Below, one piece after another: positions 50,390 through 61,635 of a stretch of 64,000 nt of DNA. The translations under genes and the position numbers were made by a program. Position 1 is the first letter of the stretch. The number at the start of each line of letters is the position of its first letter. The stretch comes from Valencia hispanica (taxonomy: Eukaryota; Chordata; Actinopteri; Cyprinodontiformes; Valenciidae), in contig OY747717.1 of assembly GCA_963556495.2 (NCBI GenBank), positions 1,319,001 to 1,383,000 of the forward strand. The letters are read 5' to 3'. Under the pieces are notes generated by a model that was given only the letters and a program-made list of their open reading frames with translations, made no database searches and was not told where the DNA came from.

Positions 50390-51999
50390 ATTTAGTTAGT
50401 AAACCAAATATCTAGTTTGCACGCTAAATATGTAGCTTTAATCTACGTATTTACCTCAGAGCTAAATATTTAGCTAATATGCAAATTCACTTGCAGAGAA
50501 GCGGAAATAGATTCTCAAAATAAAAGCTGGGTCTTGCTAACCTCTATGAAACATGCTGCTGTAAATCCATCAGAGGGAAACAATGATTCAGCCTTTATTT
50601 TGGTAGTCCACTTCTGCTTGTCGGCAAGTATATTTGCATATTAGCTAAGCATTTTGCTCTGAGCTAAATATTTAGTTAAAGGCAAAATTTTTAAGCTGGC
50701 AAGTTTAGCTTGTCAACTAAATATTTAGCTAATATGCAGAGAAGCAGAAGTTGACTGCCAAAATAAAAGCTGGGTCTTGCTAACCTCTATATAACCTCCT
50801 GCTGCTGGTGCGTCACCGTTGTTGTAAATCCATCGGTGAACGTCTGTGTTGCCGTTAAAACGTCTCATCCTATGTTTTTAGCTGAAATGTTGGGAGGAAA
50901 ATAAACGACGATGAAGAGGAAACGTTCAGTCTCACCAGCAGGTTCACAAGTCCCAGCTTTTATTTTGGTAGTCAACTTCTGCTTATCAGCAGGTAAATTT
51001 AGATATTAGCTAAATATTTAGCTCTGAGTTAAAAGTTTAGTTCGAAGCTAAATATTTTGTTTATTTGGTGTGAAACAGTGACTGTTATGATCCTCAGACA
51101 TTTCTACTTTTGTTTCATTGTTTTTGGGTTGTTTTGATCTTTTTATTATTTTCTCATCGTATTATTTTCCTCTGTGTTAGTTCTGTTTCACTTTATTTCT
51201 CTCATTAGGATCATGGTTCTCTGATTTGAGTTTCTTTTAATCCGTGTCTAAACGTATGTTTTCCTTCCGGTCGCCCGTGGGTCTCCTGACTGAAAATCAA
51301 AGGAGCGATAAAAGTTATTTTCTGCTTCGCTTTGCCCTGAATCACACATATTCTGTACCTCATTTTAAATGATAACTAATGATGTGCGTTTCCACTGTGT
51401 TTGTCATGTGATTTCTGATTTATTAGCTAGCACTTGAAATCCTCACAGAGACAGAGCTGCTACTTTCCACATTCATGGTGGTTTTCTCCACGTTTAACGC
51501 TCCTTCCTTCGTCCTGGAGGAAGGAGGCGGAGCCGGCTAATCTCACCGCCATTTTTCTTCTTCTTCAGTTGTAGTCCACTAAGTGTTTTCACACAAAACC
51601 TAAAGTAACTTTTGCCGCCTGTTGAAAATGAGCGTTTTCTCTGCATCGAAATGCGTCTTTAAAATTCACGGACATCATGGCGCATTTCAAACGGGATCAG
51701 AAAATAACTTTTATGGCTCCATTGACTCTCATTCTTTTTTTTCATAGTAGGAGGCGACCCATGGACAGGAAGTAGATGGGCGTGTGGCTTAGGCTCCCCA
51801 TCGGCAAGTAAATTAGCATATAAGCTAAATATTTAGCTCTTAGCTAAATGTTTGGTTTGAAACTGTGACATTTATAAATGAATACATAACATGGACACAC
51901 ATATGACTGACAAATGAACACCCATTTTTTTTCTCTCCTCTAACAGGCTAAATAATCCAAATTATTGCTGTTAATTTTGCAGGGGTCTCCTCCTTTTGG
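50390..51999. mobile_element. TAGC foldback family, rearranged copy
   Basis: It contains two interior modules (AAATCCATCAGAGGGAAACA near 50565 and AAATCCATCGGTGAACGTCT near 50828), TTAGCTAGC-like blocks and a right end (51860-51995, TAACAGGCTAAATAATCCAA). The left end is missing. Arm 2 of the inverted duplication (50870-51238) lies within it, followed by about 500 bp of unrelated sequence. Confidence 0.5.
50870..51238. repeat. Inverted duplication, arm 2
   Basis: Reverse complement of 47295-47662, with very few differences. The two arms point towards each other across about 3.2 kb. Confidence 0.9.
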
Positions 52000-52289
52000 G
52001 ATCTCCAAAGGAGGAGTTCCAGCTCCTTCTTCTTCTCCACCACCACAGACCAGAGCAGAACCCTCAGTCCTGCAGACGAAGCTCTTATCTGTCGTCACTC
52101 GGAAGCAAGACACCAGCAGAAACTAGGATCTTTTCTAACGCAGATCGTCCCCCATGAGGAGCTCCATGCGTGCTAACAACCAGCAGGAAGAACCTGAGGA
52201 GCAGAACTGTTCTGCAGGGTCAGGGTGTGTGTCTAGATCCTTCCCCCCTCCTCCTCCTCCAGGAGAATAATGGCGGCTAACTGGGAGCT

Positions 52290-52630
52290 TTGCTCTGGGA
52301 GCCGTGGAGTAAAACTCAGGCAGGGACCCTTAATGTTGCAAATTCATTTGCAGGTTTAATTAGACGGATGGAGCCGGGCCCGTTATTAAAGCGGGGAGGG
52401 AGAGGACGCTGCCAGCACTACAGGACTTTTTAATTACAACTCCACATCCCCGCTTGCTGACGTCTGGGGAACCGCTTAATTAAAATCCTCATTATTTTAC
52501 TTTTAATTAGTTCCCCCCTTCTTTTGTTTCCTCGCGCCATATGGCTCTGTTCTCTGGTCAAATCAACTTAATTGAGCTAATTAAGTTGATCAGTTTAATT
52601 ATTCAAAGTGCTCTGATTGGATGGAGGAGT
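52290..52630. promoter_or_regulatory. Candidate regulatory block with TAATTA sites and a palindrome
   Basis: TE-free, with TTTAATTACAACTCC, CTTTTAATTAGTTCCC and a perfect 12-bp inverted repeat ATCAACTTAATT (52562-52573) / AATTAAGTTGAT (52579-52590) around GAGCT. Such homeodomain-site clusters resemble vertebrate conserved non-coding elements. Conservation is not shown here. A C run (about 52634-52653) follows. Confidence 0.35.
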
Positions 52631-53127
52631 TACCCCCCCCCCCCCCCCCCCCCTCTTTATCACCTAACAACACAGACCTAATTCAGATTCCCTCTTTATG
52701 ATCAAACTCCCAGTGAATCCGTTTAACCCGACAGCACCAGAACCACACGGATCCATTGTGGACCCACCGAGTGGATCTCTCACCCACTGGGACTGTTGGA
52801 TGGAACCGGGCCACATTAATGGGAAAATCCTGCGTCATATCCTTCCGCCTTGCAGCGGCGCTTTGTCCTAAAGTAGTCCCTACTCTTAATCGGCTCCAGC
52901 AATTCCTTCATGTTACTTATTATTTTCATTTGCAATCGATGTGATTTATTGAGGTCGCCAGGAATGATGAGGATCATCATTGAGTAATTTTCATGACGTT
53001 TGCACACAAAATGATAGCTGTTACCATTCACTTCCATTGTTTATGCTAAGCTAAAGCAGACGGACAGGGCTGGTAACAAAATGCTTTTTCTCACTCATCT
53101 AACTCTGGGGAAGATGGAGACAGACTA

Positions 53128-54192
53128 AGACCGTGTTCACACGTAGCCGGGTTTTAAAAAAACGAATATCATCACCACCTCGTTTAAAAACAAACTCCGT
53201 CCACACCTAACCTCATCAGTGCGTTGTTAAGTACATTCATAGACATGCCAAACCTGTAGGGGGCAGTAGTTCCCCCAAATCCTATCCACTCAGAGTAACT
53301 TTGTACTTTCTAACTATTACACAGAGTAGTAAAAACAAGCAAACAGAAAGCACTTGGACATGGAGCTGGTTGCCGGCGGAGCCTGTGGGCTCGTCACTGC
53401 GTCCCACCCTGCATTGTAGCTCCTGGATGTTCCCCCAGGGTTCTCCTCTGCTTCTCTCTTGGAGGTGCGGTCAGCCCTTCGTTGGTCCGCCTGGGGCTCT
53501 TGTCCTCTGGGGGTTCTTTGGGTTTCCATGGCTTCGATCTCCTTCATGTCTGCATCGATTCCTGGGAGGCGGATCGATGGCTCCTCACACCAGATATTGA
53601 ACACTCGTATGGAGAAACCTTATATGCACCAGCATGCTCACACACACACACACAGGTGTGGAGATTCAGGTGTTTACAGATACATTCTTGGGCTGAGGTT
53701 ACCATTACTAAATCTTGTAATAATCGGTACCAGGAGCTTTTCAGTGACGCTGTTATTGTATTCATATATCTATTTGTGGGTTGTGGTTGTGTTTGTTTTC
53801 TTGTTTATTTCCCTCTCCCTGCCGTCCTGCTGGTATAGAGGGAGACTGGGATGTTTTCTTTGTTCCCCTTCCTTTCTTGTATCTTCAGCTCTCCCTCTTA
53901 ACCTTTTTTTCCCTACCTCTCTTCATCTACTTTCTTTTTTTCCCTTTATTTTCCGTCTCCATGTCCCTGTTGCATCAAAAGAAAAAACAACAAACCTACA
54001 GTAATTTCAAATCAAGATTTTTCAAAAATAAAATAAAAAAAATGGAGAAAACGCAAATCGTCACTCTGGCCGGAGTTTTAAAAAAGATTTATTTTCGGTG
54101 GCGTAAATCTGCGTTTTCATGTGGATGACGGGCCGAACCGTAGAAACATATCTTGGTTTTGTGAGATACTGCAGCTACGTGCGGACAAGGCA
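53128..54192. mobile_element. hAT-like non-autonomous element with a nested repeat
   Basis: The left end GTGTTCACACGTAGCCGGGT and right end CAGCTACGTGCGGACAAGGC are inverted, with GTTTTAAAAA-type blocks beside each. Inside, 53380-54000 is a different fish repeat (TCTGGGGGTTCTTTGGGTTT, CCAGATATTGAACACTCGTA, GGGCTGAGGTTACCATTACT). Confidence 0.55.
53380..54000 (+). mobile_element. Nested fish interspersed repeat
   Basis: GGGTTTCCATGGCTTCGATC, GGAGGCGGATCGATGGCTCC, ACAGATACATTCTTGGGCTG and a pyrimidine-rich end are characteristic of a repeat seen widely in teleost genomes. It includes a short (CA)n at 53640. Its long open frames are not supported as genes. Confidence 0.5.
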
Positions 54193-54377
54193 TTCATTTC
54201 ACTTAGGGGTGGAATATCCCTTTAAAGGGCTTGAGGGCCTCAGACCTCCGAGATGTAGCAGGATGTTCTGGTAGAACCTCGTCTCTCTGAAGGTCCAGCT
54301 GCAGCTCTTCATCTCTACCAGCTCAGTCAGACTGGATGGAGAACATCTGAACTCATCAGCTTTCACACACGGCCTCA

Positions 54378-54990
54378 GATCTGTGCTGCCATATAATCTA
54401 AAGCGTGTGCTGTAACCATATCTACTGTGATATTTTCTTTTCATTATATATGCCAGAATTACAGTTTTTGGACATTCTCACTTTCCAGATACGTTACAGC
54501 AGAACAACAACTTCAAAAAGTTTAGAATCTCATTTAAAGAACATTTATTGTGCAAAATGCATTTAAAAAAATATTCTAACGTTTTTTTCAAAAAATGCAA
54601 CACAAAAATTCTCACAACATAAAGATGAAGATATTTTAAATAAAAGCTAAATGTTATTAAAAAAAACACACAAAGTTCAAAATTATCCGCTTTCCTGGTT
54701 ACTTATTTATAAATTTAATATCCCACAAAAATAAAGCTGCACATATTTGAATCAATGTTTCAAGTTCAACTGGGTTTTTTTCTCTCTCTGTTAAATGGAA
54801 AACAAAAATTTTAAAACTTGCGATATGTCGTGTAAAGACGAACGCTGAACATCAGTATTTATCCTCCTTGATGACAGCTTGATGACGTCATCAAAATGCG
54901 CCATCGTGGCAGGCCGGTATAATCCAAATCTCTACCTTTGACTAAATTTATATAATTTCTACCTCATACCTTTAATATATCGCCCACCAC
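54378..54990. repeat. GCTGGGCGATA repeat, copy 2 (uninterrupted)
   Basis: It parallels the split copy at 15606-17710: CTTTCCAGATACGTTACAGC, CATTTATTGTGCAAAATGCA, GATGACGTCATCAAAATGCG and an end TATATCGCCCACCAC. It serves as the empty-site reference for the Tc1-like insertion in copy 1. Confidence 0.65.
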
Positions 54991-54994
54991 TAAT

Positions 54995-55240
54995 TTCAAG
55001 TCCTGCCACAGATTCTCGGTTGGATTCAGGTCTGGACTTTGACTAGGCCGTTCTAACCCATGAATCTGCTCTAATCTGAACCATCTCATAATACCTCTGG
55101 CTGGATGTTCAAGGTGGTCGTCCTGCTGGAAGCTGAACCTCCATTCCAGTCTGCAGCCTCTGTCAGGGACAAGCTTCACCACAGCATGACGCTGCCACCA
55201 CCGTGCTTTCGTGTGGGGAGATTGTGTGTAATGCAATCCC
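54995..55240 (-). mobile_element. Tc1-like transposase C-terminal fragment
   Basis: Minus-strand translation gives FSFQQDDHLEHPARGIMRWF and [20 protein letters not shown], the second Asp and the Glu regions of a Tc1 transposase. Truncated at both ends. Confidence 0.75.
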
Positions 55241-57089
55241 TGTCATTTTAAATCCACCGATGCTGGAGTCGTCATTTATGTGATAGTAATGAGTAAGAAT
55301 CAGTTTGGGTCAAACATCAGTTTTCCATCATGTAAGTTAAAATAGTTTTATTTGTTCTGTAACTTTTAACGGCATATCTGAAGCCTTTTCGTTGCCGCTC
55401 AATGTGTGCTTAAAAATAAATGTAAATGGTACATATGGTGTTTTTAGTGTCCGCGCCAACATGAACCAAAGCAGCTGCATTTTTTTTGTCAGTTTGGTGA
55501 ATGTTACTTATCACTGAAGTTTGCATCCCTTGCCAAGCGAAGCGAGGTGTGTTTTACTGCAACTCTGTGTTGTGCCTCGGTTTACCTTTGTAACTTTGTA
55601 TGATAGTTTGTGATAATCCTGTAAGTGTACATTGAACACCGGGAGCATCAACTGTTTTTTTTTTGTTTCGTTTGTTCTTTTTCGTAGTTTTCACGGTGCT
55701 TGATGAGGCAGAACGAGGGAAGACAAAGAAAACTTGGATGTTCCAAAAGAATGAACAAGAGCTCTGCACCCATCAGAGACCGTTTGGACGTCGAGGGCTG
55801 CTGTAGTGGGGTTAGGGTGATGCACAGTGTCACAATATCGGCCTGGAAGTTCTGTTTCGGCTTGAAGAAAACTGCAAACGGGCACTGATGTTCTGACTGT
55901 CCGTCTTTCCTCTTGCTGCTCCTCCATGAAGGCCAGAGTCACCATGTTTCCTCCAGAGCTACCATGATTAAAGCTGTCCCGCTGCTCCATCCTCTCTCCA
56001 GGTCCAGATGATGGATTGATCAGAGTAGAACCTACGCCTGCTTTAGACCGGACCAGAACCTCCTCCCTGACCAGCTTCTGGATTCATGATGTTAGATGTT
56101 CTCTGCCGGGAGCTTTACGACACCAGCTGCTTTCTCTACAGAGACGGGAATAAAAAGGAGCTCGTTTGGAGGAATAGAAGTGAGGAGATACGGCAACCTG
56201 GTAAGTTCATTTTACTTTTGAAAGTTTTAACTGAGCCTGCAAACCTGCGCTTGGTACTCTCCACAGTAAATCAAGAATGGAGACTCTTCTAACGCTAGAT
56301 AAACAGCTGCCATCTTGCAAAAAAACACCGTCTGGCACTAGCTCCTCCCACATGTTGCGTATTTGCGGCTTGACGCGCATTGAGGTGCGAATGTTGAAGC
56401 GTCCTACTTTGGCGTGCGGCGCGATTCTGACGCTTTGGTGTTGAATAACTAATAACTGTAGTATCAAGCTACCCGATAGGCTGTAATGAAAAAGAAACTT
56501 TCTTTCTTGACCCTTTTTCTTGAGTTATCATAAGGGGCTTCCTGGGTTACACTGACAGAAGCGAGGCTGCCGAACACACAGGAACCACCGGGTCCTCTGA
56601 GCCATGTGTCTTGCCCAAGGACACAACGACCGAGATGAACAGACAACCCACCGGTTACGAGACGAACTCCTTGCACCTTGAGTCCGAGTCCAGGAGGATC
56701 TCATCAGAGGATCATCATCATCATCATCATCATATTTTCTCTTCAACCGCTCCTGGATTATTTCTACTTGATCTAATTTAAATAAAAAGGTAAATAATCA
56801 GATTCTTCTTTAAGTTTAGGTCACTTTTTGATCTTTCTCACCAGTTACAGTCTTTGCTTTCAGGTCTTCCCTTTGTTACTGGGTCCTGGGTCTGAACCTC
56901 AGGTCTTTACTCCCGTGCAGTAAAAACTCATTTAAACGGATTATTGTTGAATCAAAGGTCTAAATGTGTGCTACGGACAGCAGACAGGAGCCGGCTGAGA
57001 TGTTTCTGGATCGTTTTTGGGTCTTCAGAGGACGACCAGAACCTTCAGTGGATCACCGGCGGAGACAGAACCAGAGACGGGCTCTCAGC
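55241..57089. other. No gene; scattered repeat remnants
   Basis: 56715-56733 is a short (ATC)n. 56340-56430 has GCGTATTTGCGGCTTGACGC, possibly an old Harbinger-like end. 55900-55990 (CTCCAGAGCTACCATG) is probably a transposon scrap. No coding frame is supported. Confidence 0.3.
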
Positions 57090-57300
57090 TCGCTGACATG
57101 AAGGCAGCAGAATCAATTATTTACTCGGCGTCTGCGCTCATGAAAAGCATAAGACAAATTCATTAAAGCATGCAAATCAGTTTAATTGCAATTATCTTCA
57201 TATGTAGAGAAGCCGCGACGACGGGGGGACATCTAATGAACCCAGCCTCTAATTAACTCCAGGAGTTAAGAACTAATTAGCAACAACCCAAAGATACACA
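57090..57300. promoter_or_regulatory. Candidate regulatory block with octamer and TAATTA sites
   Basis: Unique-looking sequence with AGAATCAATTATTTACTC, an octamer ATGCAAAT (57172-57179), CAGTTTAATTGCAATTATCT, CCTCTAATTAACTCC and AGAACTAATTAGC within 200 bp. The density of POU/homeodomain sites suggests a developmental enhancer. This is inference only. Confidence 0.35.
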
Positions 57301-58357
57301 GAATAAAAAGTTTTCAAGGTTAAAGTTCAGACTCACAGTGAAACTGATCCGCAGAATAAACCCACTTTTTAAATAAAAACAGAAATACCGGTAATCTGCG
57401 TTTAAGCAATTTCTTTATGTCTTTCCAAATGAATTGAAAGATTAACATTTGCTCTATAAAAACATCAGTGCTTTATTTAAATGGTTTCGGTCTTTACAGG
57501 ATTGAGGAGAATTTAGAGACTCAGTGATCTCGTTCTTCTGTTCTCTACCCAGAGCTCGTGACACACACAGATTAGGGTAGGAACGTGGACGGATCAGTAC
57601 TGGGATACTTATCTACTCTGGGATACTTGGGCTCCTCCCCTGGGGTAGGATCTCCTCTCCGACCCGGAGAAAGACACTCTGTGGTCCCTTTGGAGAAAAA
57701 CCTCTACGCCTTAGTTATCCTTGGAGCCCAAATAGATCCCTGCAAATAAACACGCTGCAACTCATATAACCTTAATTGCTGAATCATCCGCAGCCGTAGT
57801 CCGATCTGTACGTTTTGATTCATCTTAGAAACAGTTTTTTGGGGCGTTTTTGTCAGAATCGCGCCCCGTTTCATCTAGGTAAGGAAGAAATCTAATCTAT
57901 GGAGGGCAGAGTTTGATGCTGGTTTTTCATTGGAATCAATTATTTTTATTTTGATGCCATAATTCAGAGCTCTGCATTCTCCCACCTGAGCTGCGGACCT
58001 CTGCAGCTCATCCAGAGTCACATCTTGGCTGCTTCCAGATTTCATTTATGTACAGCAGAGTAAAGGGGGAAGAAAGCAGGCAGAGGTTTTCCTTCCTTGT
58101 CACATTCATGTTCCACTTCCCGATGGTCGACGGTGAGAACAGCAGCGGAGGAGATGAGAGGCGATGTGTCAGGTCAAAGGTCACCCTACAAGTTTTTGTT
58201 GGGGTCAAAAAAAAAAACCCGGTTATAATCTATAGTTACCCGTCAATTTTTAAAATTACAATAATGACTTATTCAGTGGTGTTTAATTTTCCTCTATTTT
58301 AATTAATATTAATACTGAACAAACTGAACAGAGAATCCACATCGAGCAGATTAATGG

Positions 58358-58985
58358 GAGAGGCAACTTTATTTATATAGCAACACTTTCAACAACAAGG
58401 TGATTCAAGGTGCTTTACATGATTAGGGGATAAAATAAAATAGCAATAAAGGATGAAGCACACATATGATATATGAAATGATTACTCAAAGGCAGCTCTA
58501 AACAGATCCGTTTTTAGTTCTGATTTAAAAGAACTCAGTGTTTCAGCAGTTTTGCAGTCATCAGGAAGTTTGTTCCAGATTAGAGGAGCATAGAAACTGA
58601 AAGCTGCTTCTCCATGTTTGGTTCTGATTCTAGGGATGCTGAGTCGACTGGAATTAGAGGACCTGAGTGGTCTGGTGCTAAGCCATGTAATGATTTATAA
58701 ACTAGTAAAAGTATTTACTCGTCTATTCTCTGAGCTACAGGGAGCCAGTGTAAGGACTTTAGAACTGGGGTGATGTGCTCTACTTTCCTGGTTCTAGTGA
58801 GGAACACGAGCAGCAGCGTTCTGGATCAGCTGCAGCTGTCTGATTGACTTTTTAGGCAGACCTGTGAAGACGCTGTTGCAGTAATCAATCCGACTAAAGA
58901 TAAACGCATGGATGAGTTTTTCTAGGTCGTGTTGCGACATCAGTCCTTTAATCCTAGAAATGTTCTTCAGATGATAGAACGCTGA
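58358..58985 (-). mobile_element. L2/Rex1-like LINE C-terminal fragment, second copy
   Basis: Minus-strand pieces read AFYHLKNISRIKGLMSQHDL, IHAFIFSRIDYCNSVFTGLP and SIRQLQLIQNAAAR, then shift frame to TRTRKVEHITPVLK. It is very similar to 48958-49690, including the same frame break region and tail. Confidence 0.8.
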
Positions 58986-59090
58986 CCTTGTGATTGACCT
59001 TTATGTGACCCTGGAGGTTCAGGCTTTGTGTATTAAATAAAAATATATTAAATGTGAACCTTTGTGGTTAAGTGGTCAGATGCTCTTATG

Positions 59091-59500
59091 TACGGTGGCC
59101 CTGAAGTGCAAACCACATCAACAAATCAAAAAACGCTACAAGAAATTCAAAAGCACAAGGGGCGGGAATTAATCTTGAGGCTAGACCGTCCAAATTCACA
59201 GCCGTTAACATCCGGTCTACCCGGTCCATGAAGGAGCCGTCCTCTGTACACCGAGGAGGACGGGTCCTTCGAAGGATGCAGACCCTGAATTTGGACACAG
59301 CTAACTTCTGGTTAAAAGATGAGCGGCTCCATCATCCAATCAGTGATGCCTCATGTTGGACACAGTGGTACCTACCTCTTCCGGTTTGTTAGTGTTGTAG
59401 TGTTTTTTGAATTTGTTGTGTTTAGTTATTTGTTATGTTTTTGAAATTGCTGTAGCGTTTTTTGATTTGTTGATGTGGTTTGCACTTCAGGGCCACCGTA
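59091..59500. mobile_element. TACGGTGGCCCTGAA foldback element, copy 2 (intact ends)
   Basis: The first 51 bp (starting TACGGTGGCCCTGAAGTGCA) are repeated exactly in inverted form at the right end (finishing ...CAGGGCCACCGTA at 59500), with weaker similarity continuing inwards. The centre holds unrelated sequence. No coding capacity. Confidence 0.8.
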
Positions 59501-60484
59501 CTTCTGGGAATCATTTTCTGTACTGATTTAGTTACCTGTACTCCATCCGTAAGGTTGAAAACGTCTGTGCATCTGCACCAAGGGGTCAGGGTTGTGTATT
59601 GCAATTAGTCAAAATGGCCGACGGCCTTCAGATTTTTCCCTCACAGTTTTGTTTTTAAACGGTCAAATATGGAAAACATTGGGTTAAGGCGACCCACTGG
59701 GTCAGGTGGAAACCAGAGGAATGCTGCGTCCGCTTGGAGCTCCGAGGGAGCCGCTCGGTCCTGCAGGTCCGTTACTGTGACGAGTCTCAGCTGCCCGGGT
59801 TCCTCTCTAAGGTTCCTGATGTAAAGAAGTTTCTGGTCCCACAAACAAAACCCGAGGACGTTTTCAAGCTCAGTTTTTATGGTTGAAAACATTTCAGCTG
59901 CCCACACAGGACCTCCCCTCCGCTCTAATTAGACCAGCTCACCAGATTAGAGCTCATTAGGCTGCAACACAGGAGCGCATCTGAAGCCTCCAGAAGCGTC
60001 CCGCTTTAATTGGTTCTGTAATGGTCTCGGCTCAGGCCTTTGAAATCCCCTTCCTGTGGGTAATCAGCCATGTTTGCGTTTCTTTCTGAGCCGTCGGCCT
60101 GGAGCGGCTCCGGCTCGCTGCTGAAGCCTCACTCACACAGAGAGACGGAATCGTTTCTTTTCTGCTTTACCATGTTTAGAGCAACACCCCCGCTGCAAAA
60201 AAAAAGCTCTTGTGGAGCCTGAGAAAGTGAACAGGAGCAGCCATCATGTGCTGCACGAACAAAAAGCAGTTTATGGAATATTGGAGCTTAATGGTCAGAC
60301 AAAAAGAAAAGGGCAAACATCGGTTCATCCGAGAAGAAAAACACATTATTTAAAAGGAGTTTTTAATGGAGACGATTTGACAGATCTGCATGAAAGATTC
60401 AAAAATTAAACCAAATTACGAAAAACAATCACTTTGGATGATTTCAGAAGGTAAATGACCAAATAATCAACAGTAAATAACTGA
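59501..60484. other. No gene; TE-poor block
   Basis: 59895-60150 is unique-looking, with CCGCTCTAATTAGACCAGCT, GATTAGAGCTCATTAGGC and CCCGCTTTAATTGGTTCTG. No coding frame is supported. Confidence 0.3.
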
Positions 60485-60790
60485 TCATCATCAGTGTGAG
60501 AACGTCTGTGAAAGCATGGAGCTCTGTTCGCTTGCTGCTCCAGAGCATCCAGGTGTTTGCTAACCCAATGCCAGAGTGGGAAGACATCAGCACTGAGTCT
60601 AACGAAGCAAATGTTGCTGGGAAGGGTCAAAGGTCATCTCCAGGCCATCTGTAGTCCATCGTCCTCCAGAGAGGAGAACATTTCAGACGTCCCAGCAGGT
60701 TCAGCCCGAGATCAGAGCGGGAAGCTCAGAGAAATGACCAGAAACCCCAGGGCTCCATCTCAGACTCTAACAGACCTCAGTCAGCAGGTT
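60485..60790. repeat. ~300-bp dispersed repeat, copy 2 (inverted relative to 42305-42600)
   Basis: CTCCAGAGCATCCAGGTGTT, CCTCCAGAGAGGAG, CAGACGTCCCAGCAGGTTCA and ATCAGAGCGGGAAGCTCAGA mirror the 42305-42600 copy. Confidence 0.6.
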
Positions 60791-60879
60791 AAAGGTTAAA
60801 GGTCATGACTCTGAACCAGCATGGCTGCAGGGAAGGGTTGAAGGAGAAACAAGATGGCGGCAGGACGGCGTTTAGACTT

Positions 60880-61100
60880 CTGGGACAGAGGAAACCAGAG
60901 TGGAGATGATGGACCATGGTACGCACAAACACCTCAGATCTACTGTTGAGCATGGAGGTGGAGGTGTGATGATCTGGGCTCCTTACAGTCATCGACTGAT
61001 ACAGGATCTCCTCTGTAGACCAAAGTGTCTCACGGCTGAGGCTGCTGGAACGGCCTAGTCAAAGTTCAAACCTCAACTTGAAGCTCCGTAGTTTTCCTGA
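60880..61100 (+). mobile_element. Tc1-like remnant
   Basis: CATGGAGGTGGAGGTGTGAT followed by GATCTGGGCT, and CGGCCTAGTCAAAGTTCAAA with CCTCAAC, correspond to the middle and third-catalytic regions of a Tc1 transposase gene. Short and broken. Confidence 0.55.
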
Positions 61101-61547
61101 CTTCCTGCTGAATCAGACCTCAGAGGATTTTGTTCTGCTGCCTCCTGGACTGACGAAGGAAACCAGCGAACATACAAAGTCTGGATCAGGTTTGTGTCTG
61201 CCTGCAGCCGTCTCCACGGTGACCTGCAGCAGCTGCAGTCTTCATCACCTTCCAGCATCACTATGGACCGGTCCGTCTCAGCAGGAAGCAGGTCACTGGG
61301 TTAGAGGAGGAGCAGGAGGGTTTAATGGTTGTGAGGATGAAGATCAGGAGGGAAGGAGAAGGCACATGTGGTTTCCCCCATCATCTTCTTCAGCACACCT
61401 GTAAACAGAGATCAGAGATGAGCCTCAACCAGAGGCACCAACACATGATGATGGAAAGATCCGCCTCCAGCTCCAGAACCTCCTACAGGTCCTAAAGTCA
61501 CACTCAGAACCTAAGAACCTGATTTCACCAAGGACCTAGAGCTGGGC

Positions 61548-61635
61548 GATACGGCCTCAAATCAAAATTGCCAAATAATCTGAAGCATGTGAAGTAACGA
61601 TATTTAATGCGATATATTCTTTTCGTCTGTTTATA
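61548..61635. repeat. GCTGGGCGATA repeat, copy 3, left part
   Basis: AGCTGGGCGATACGGCCTCA to TTCTTTTCGTCTGTTTATA matches the left part of copy 1 and, like it, breaks off at a TA, where a Tc1-like element begins. Confidence 0.6.

Noticed and set aside
53301..54128. Overlapping open frames up to 181 residues
   Set aside because: They lie in a known type of fish interspersed repeat and show no domain or codon pattern.
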